Positions 60,109 through 64,000 of a stretch of DNA of 64,000 nucleotides are shown here, in pieces. The position numbers were made by a program, and so were the translations under genes. Each line of letters opens with the position of its first letter. The first letter of the stretch is position 1. The notes under the pieces were generated by a model that did no database searches, was not told the origin of the DNA, and was given only the letters and a program-made list of their open reading frames with translations. This DNA comes from Pogostemon cablin (lineage: Eukaryota > Streptophyta > Magnoliopsida > Lamiales > Lamiaceae), in contig CM042958.1 of the NCBI GenBank assembly GCA_023678885.1, forward strand, positions 14,440,852-14,504,851, written 5' to 3'.

Positions 60109-60341
60109 GCCCCAGGGCATAACTCAAGTGGTAGAGGGGAGGGTGGAAAGGTCTTCCAGCTGAGCTTGGTTGCTGCAGGGTGGGGGTTCGAATCCTGCCT
60201 TTGGCATGGATTTGGCCTCTTGCAAGCACAAGTTTAACAGTGAGCCCTCCCTATAAGCCACTTGAGGCACATCCTGCGATTTACCTCCTCCACCAATCCC
60301 CATGGCAGGGGCGGTGGGGGGCCCTAATGGTGGGGTACACC
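60109..60341 (+). mobile_element. tRNA-derived SINE with perfect 15-bp target duplication
   Basis: The body of 233 bp is flanked by attatgaacgtttca at 60094-60108 and 60342-60356. Near its start is an A box (taactcaagtggtagag, about 60120-60136). The B box ggttcgaatcc is perfect at 60185-60195. This is the internal RNA polymerase III promoter of a tRNA-derived SINE. The body is GC-rich against its surroundings. It ends ggggtacacc with no A- or T-tail. Confidence 0.8.
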
Positions 60342-60627
60342 ATTATGAACGTTTCAACAGTTTTTTATAATTGAAATAATGTGCTTAACATGATTTAATA
60401 CTGGGTACACATTTTTATGTTAGGACCTACGAGTACTAGTTTAATAGTTTTTTTTTTAAAAATTTAAGTATATTAATTACTTCCCTTCCACACACATCAC
60501 ACTTATTCACTTTATTTACACTAAAATATTATTTCTTTCACATTGTTCCACATTAATATATTTATTACTCATATATATTTCTTAATTCACTGAAAAAAGC
60601 AAACATAACCACTGTTTTGAAATACGC

Positions 60628-61000
60628 AAAAGCTCATGCGCCTACTTTCTATCCCTATTCTATTTAAACATATGTATTATTAGAGAGTTTAAATTACTCC
60701 CTCAGTTCGCTAGAAAGGTCCACATTTTGCCATTTTGAGCGTCCGCACCAAAGGTCCACATTTTCCTTTTTAAACACATGGGACCTACACACATCACTAA
60801 TGCAATAAATTTATGAGACGCATACACCCCACTAATATAACTACCAACTACACCTTAAATAATAATACTCCTTAATCCACGTGCAAAAAACAAATGTCCA
60901 TCTTTGTGGCGGACGGATGAAGTATAAAGGAGCACAGAAATTGCAAAGAAACACGGATCTAAATCCGTATGCCCTGGCGCACGAGAAGGGCGCAGAAGAA
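60628..61000. mobile_element. Copy of the CACGGA-hairpin element family, split by a Stowaway
   Basis: The left end gcaaaagctcatgcgcc and the right end ttgcaaagaaacacggatct plus aaatccgtatgccc and ggcgcacgag match the ends of the copy at 11199-11368. A Stowaway (60697-60922) sits inside. Confidence 0.55.
60697..60922. mobile_element. Stowaway MITE nested in a hairpin-family element
   Basis: The ends ctccctcagttcgctag and gtggcggacggatgaag lie between TA (60695-60696 and 60923-60924). 226 bp, non-coding. Confidence 0.7.
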
Positions 61001-61784
61001 ACTCAATAGCCCCATTGTATTTTGATCAGCTGCAATTGGAATATTAATTACCCGTTATCCAAAATTTTCAAATATAATCCATATAATATTAATTACCTGC
61101 CATTCAAAAATTTCAAATATAATCCATATATAAATTTATGACTCAAACCAACATATATTTTCTATATATATACTTTTAACAACGTTTATCTTCTATATAT
61201 AAATATAATAACAATAATTAAAACAGGTGGCATGTGATGTTAGATTAAAATATCCAGTGAATCAAAATTATTGATAATTAATTATGGCATTTTAATTTTA
61301 GAAATTATTTGAGAATCAATGTTGTACTTAAATTGATTTCTCACATTTTCTATTGCCGGCCTTTTCAATTTTTTTTATATTATTATTACTAGTATAAAAA
61401 GAACCATTTAATTATTACATTGTTTTTTTATAATGAGTAATGAGTGTCATATAATTATACAATACTATTGACATTTTATTTCACATTGAAAACCTCTTGG
61501 TAAACTATATTATTTATTTTGTTTTATACATTATCCTATTCATCAAGACATACAATTTTCAAATATTTTCGATTTTTTACTCTTGGTTAGAATGAGAAAA
61601 AAATAAAAATTAAAGAAAAATGAGAGTTTGTCCCACAATTTAGGGGTGATGTGGTAGGGGGCGATTGACATATAGATTATGGGTTTTAAGATAAATTAAC
61701 ATAATAATAATAATAATTCTCAACCCTATGGACCAGCCCGATTATATGTGTGTGTGTGGATTAGTATTCACACCAATTATATTA

Positions 61785-62008
61785 CGGTAGATCTTGCGTG
61801 AGACCTTCTCATATGAAACAATTTTTCACTTTTTAAAATAGTTATCACTTTCGCTATAAAATGTTATCACCTTTTATTTATACTATAAAATTGTTCATGA
61901 AATAACATTATCACTTTTCATTTATTTATTATCACTTTTCTGTATAAAAGTTGTCACTTTCTGGTCATATAATGGCTTACGTGAGACGGTCTCACACAAG
62001 TCTTTGTC
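61785..62008. mobile_element. Mutator-like foldback MITE with perfect 9-bp duplication
   Basis: The 9-bp repeat attatatta flanks it at 61776-61784 and 62009-62017. The ends cggtagatcttgcgtgagac and (reverse complement) gacaaagacttgtgtgagac resemble those of the element at 36823-37311. The interior is 'ttatcactttt' repeats. Confidence 0.75.
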
Positions 62009-62155
62009 ATTATATTAATACACTATTTCAAATATGATGGTAATATCCCGCCAATTTTGTTAATGTGTGTAATTTTGACGTGATTAAAGCCAAAATATTA
62101 TAATATTATTAATCATAAAATATTTATTTTTAATTAATATTTTATTTTTAGTTTC

Positions 62156-62158
<3 letters not shown>

Positions 62159-62209
<51 letters not shown>
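62159..62209. repeat. (TA)n microsatellite
   Basis: About 25 ta repeats just ahead of the tandem array. Confidence 0.95.
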
Positions 62210-62211
<2 letters not shown>

Positions 62212-62260
62212 CTTATATATATCATTAATACTATTAATTTACAAGTGATTGTCAAAAATA

Positions 62261-63540
62261 TTTTTTTTAAATTGTGAGGTGGCGGCTCCACGTTACTCCT
62301 TGAAAAATTTTGTGTACGTGATGCTCCCACGTTGATCCCGCAATTAATGTATATTTAATTTAAAGTAATTAATATTTTGTAATCCTACCATTAATACATC
62401 TTAATTTCAATATTTAATAATCCTACTATTAATACATAATAATATTATTTTAAATTTATATAAGTAATTTAATTTAATACTTTAAATATTTTTTATTTAA
62501 TCCATAAAATTTGTGTGAATTTTAAATTATTTATTTTCATTGAATTTTAAATTATTTATTTTCATATTTAGCATATACATTTTAATTAAGGCAATTTTTT
62601 TTTTTAAATTGTGAGGTGGCGGCTCCACGTTGCACCTTGAAAAATTTTGTGTATGCTCCCACGTTGATCCCACAATTAATGTATATTTAATTTAACTTAA
62701 TTTAAAATAATTAATATTTTATAATTCTACCATTAATACATCTCAATTTCAATATTTAATAATCCTACCATTAATACATAATAATATTATTTTAAGTTTA
62801 TATAAGTAATTTAATTTAATACTTTAAATATTTTTTTATTTAATCCATAAATTTTGTGTGAATTTTAAATTATTTATTTTCATTGAATTTTAAATTATTT
62901 ATTTTCATATGTAGCATATACATTTTAATTAAAGTATGTACAATCGATTAGTTATAAAGTTTTGGTAAATTATTTATTTTTTAAAATTATTTATTTTCAT
63001 ATTTAGCATATACATTTTAATTAAGGTAGGATACAATCGTCATAAATTTTTGGTAAATTTATAGTATTGTGTAATAATATTATTTTAAGTAATTTTCTTA
63101 ATATTATTTTAAGTAGTTTTCTTATAAAAGTTTATGTAAGTAGCTAAATTTAATACTTTAAATATTTATGATTTAATCTGTAAGTTTGGTGTGTATTTTA
63201 AATTATTTATTTCCATATTTAGCATATAAATTTTAATTAAGGTATAGTACAATTGAATCAATTAGTTATAAAATGTTGGTAAATTTATAGTATTATGTAA
63301 TAATATTATTTTAAGTAATTTTCTTTATATTATTTTAAGTAATTTTCTTATAAAAGTTTATGTAAGTAATTAAATTTAATACTTTAAATATTTTTGATTT
63401 AATCTGTAAATTTTGTGTGTATTTTAAATTATTTATTTTTATTGGATTTTAAATTATTTATTTCCATAGTTAGCATATCAATTTTAATTAAAACATAATA
63501 CAATCGATTAGTTATAAATTTTTGGTAAATTTATGAAGAA
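62261..63540. repeat. Tandem array: 337-bp units followed by shorter units
   Basis: Two long units start near 62261 and 62598 (gtgaggtggcggctccacgtt at 62274 and 62611, period 337). They are followed by two truncated units of about 220 bp (tttaattaagg at 63014 and 63232) that share the 'aatttaatactttaaatattt' and 'aattttaaattatttatt' parts but lack the GC-rich 'ggcggctccacg' head. Non-coding. Confidence 0.8.
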
Positions 63541-64000
63541 ACAAAAAATTTTTGTTGTTGTTTGATTATTTAAATTAAGTTTTAATAATTTTAGGAAAGA
63601 TGGAGTATATTATTAAAATTTAATATTTTTAAAGTAATTTTTGTGTTGATTTTAAATTATTTATTACCATGTTTATCATATAAATTCATTGTATATAAGT
63701 ATATGATATAATACAATCGATCAATATTCATCTATAGTGAATTTTTTTTACCTCCATTGCAATCTTTATGCGGTTTCTTTTTTCCTTTATTAAATCATGT
63801 CATCAATTTATGATCCTATGTCTGAAATTACTATACAAAAGGAGACTTGACGAATTAAAATTAAATGCTTGAGGCTTTGGATATCATATCTTGATAATAC
63901 AGACAAAAAAACATATCTGGATATGATTATGATGGATGAAAATGTAAATTTTAGTTGATCATAATGATTAAATATTTTTTTAGTATACGGTATATTTTAT

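Larger units (their letters stand above)
59041..64000. other. Intergenic right end, AT-rich with SINE, MITEs and tandem arrays
   Basis: No gene is supported. 59041-60090 is AT-rich; 59740-59940 has repeated 'accaacgga/caatgaaat' words. The SINE, hairpin element, Mutator-like MITE and tandem array are listed separately. A 47-bp duplication (caaatataatccatata) lies at about 61040-61135. 61200-61780 and 63550-64000 hold nothing I can name. Confidence 0.6.

Noticed and set aside
60109..60200. tRNA gene
   Set aside because: A and B boxes are present, but no cloverleaf or acceptor stem closes, and the 15-bp flanking duplication shows it is a SINE.
62261..63540. CRISPR-like array
   Set aside because: Repeats are long, adjacent and diverging without unique spacers, and the genome is eukaryotic.

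Overview
The window is nuclear DNA of a eudicot plant. The genes carry GT-AG introns, the intergenic DNA is very AT-rich, and the transposons are typical of plants: a Tnt1/Tork-type copia element, TRIMs, Stowaway, Harbinger-, hAT- and Mutator-type MITEs, and a tRNA-derived SINE. I cannot fix the species; an asterid such as a member of the Lamiales would fit. All exon joins below were made by hand and checked for reading frame, not against transcripts.

Six intact protein genes were found. (1) 4719-7128 (+): group III-B xyloglucan endotransglucosylase/hydrolase (XTH27/28 type), 4 exons. (2) 12982-17492 (-): plastid anthranilate synthase beta subunit (glutamine amidotransferase of tryptophan synthesis), 7 exons. 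(3) 25653-30967 (+): AlkB-like protein of the ALKBH10 group, 8 exons, in which the usual Fe-binding acid seems to be a Trp. (4) 33178-36406 (+): mitochondrial complex I 24 kDa [2Fe-2S] subunit, 10 exons. (5) 51007-51339 (+): splicing factor PHF5A/SF3b14b, one coding exon behind a 5'UTR intron of about 2.5 kb. (6) 55441-58576 (-): TMK-type leucine-rich-repeat receptor kinase, 2 exons. They look like unrelated housekeeping and signalling genes; nothing suggests a gene cluster.

The most striking structure is at 39996-47350. It is a decayed partial tandem copy of the complex I gene, lacking most exons, whose exon 5 is split by a complete copia retrotransposon (40845-47011). That element has 1055-bp LTRs that read as identical, a perfect 5-bp target duplication (ccgaa), a Met-tRNA primer site, a polypurine tract and one uninterrupted gag-pol frame of about 1331 codons. 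Its LTR holds about 2.4 copies of a 177-bp repeat.

The spaces between genes are nests of small elements, several with clear target duplications: a tandem TRIM array (1-467); a TIR element carrying a layered minisatellite (1928-3083); a Harbinger-like MITE holding a hAT-like one (11549-12586); a hAT-like element holding a Stowaway (31772-32809); a Mutator-like foldback holding a Stowaway (36823-37311); a second member of that foldback family (61785-62008); and a SINE with a 15-bp duplication but no A-tail (60109-60341). A family of short elements with CACGGA hairpins at their ends, which I cannot name, recurs at 3750-3940, 11199-11368, 37552-37797 and 60628-61000. No tRNA, rRNA or CRISPR locus was seen.
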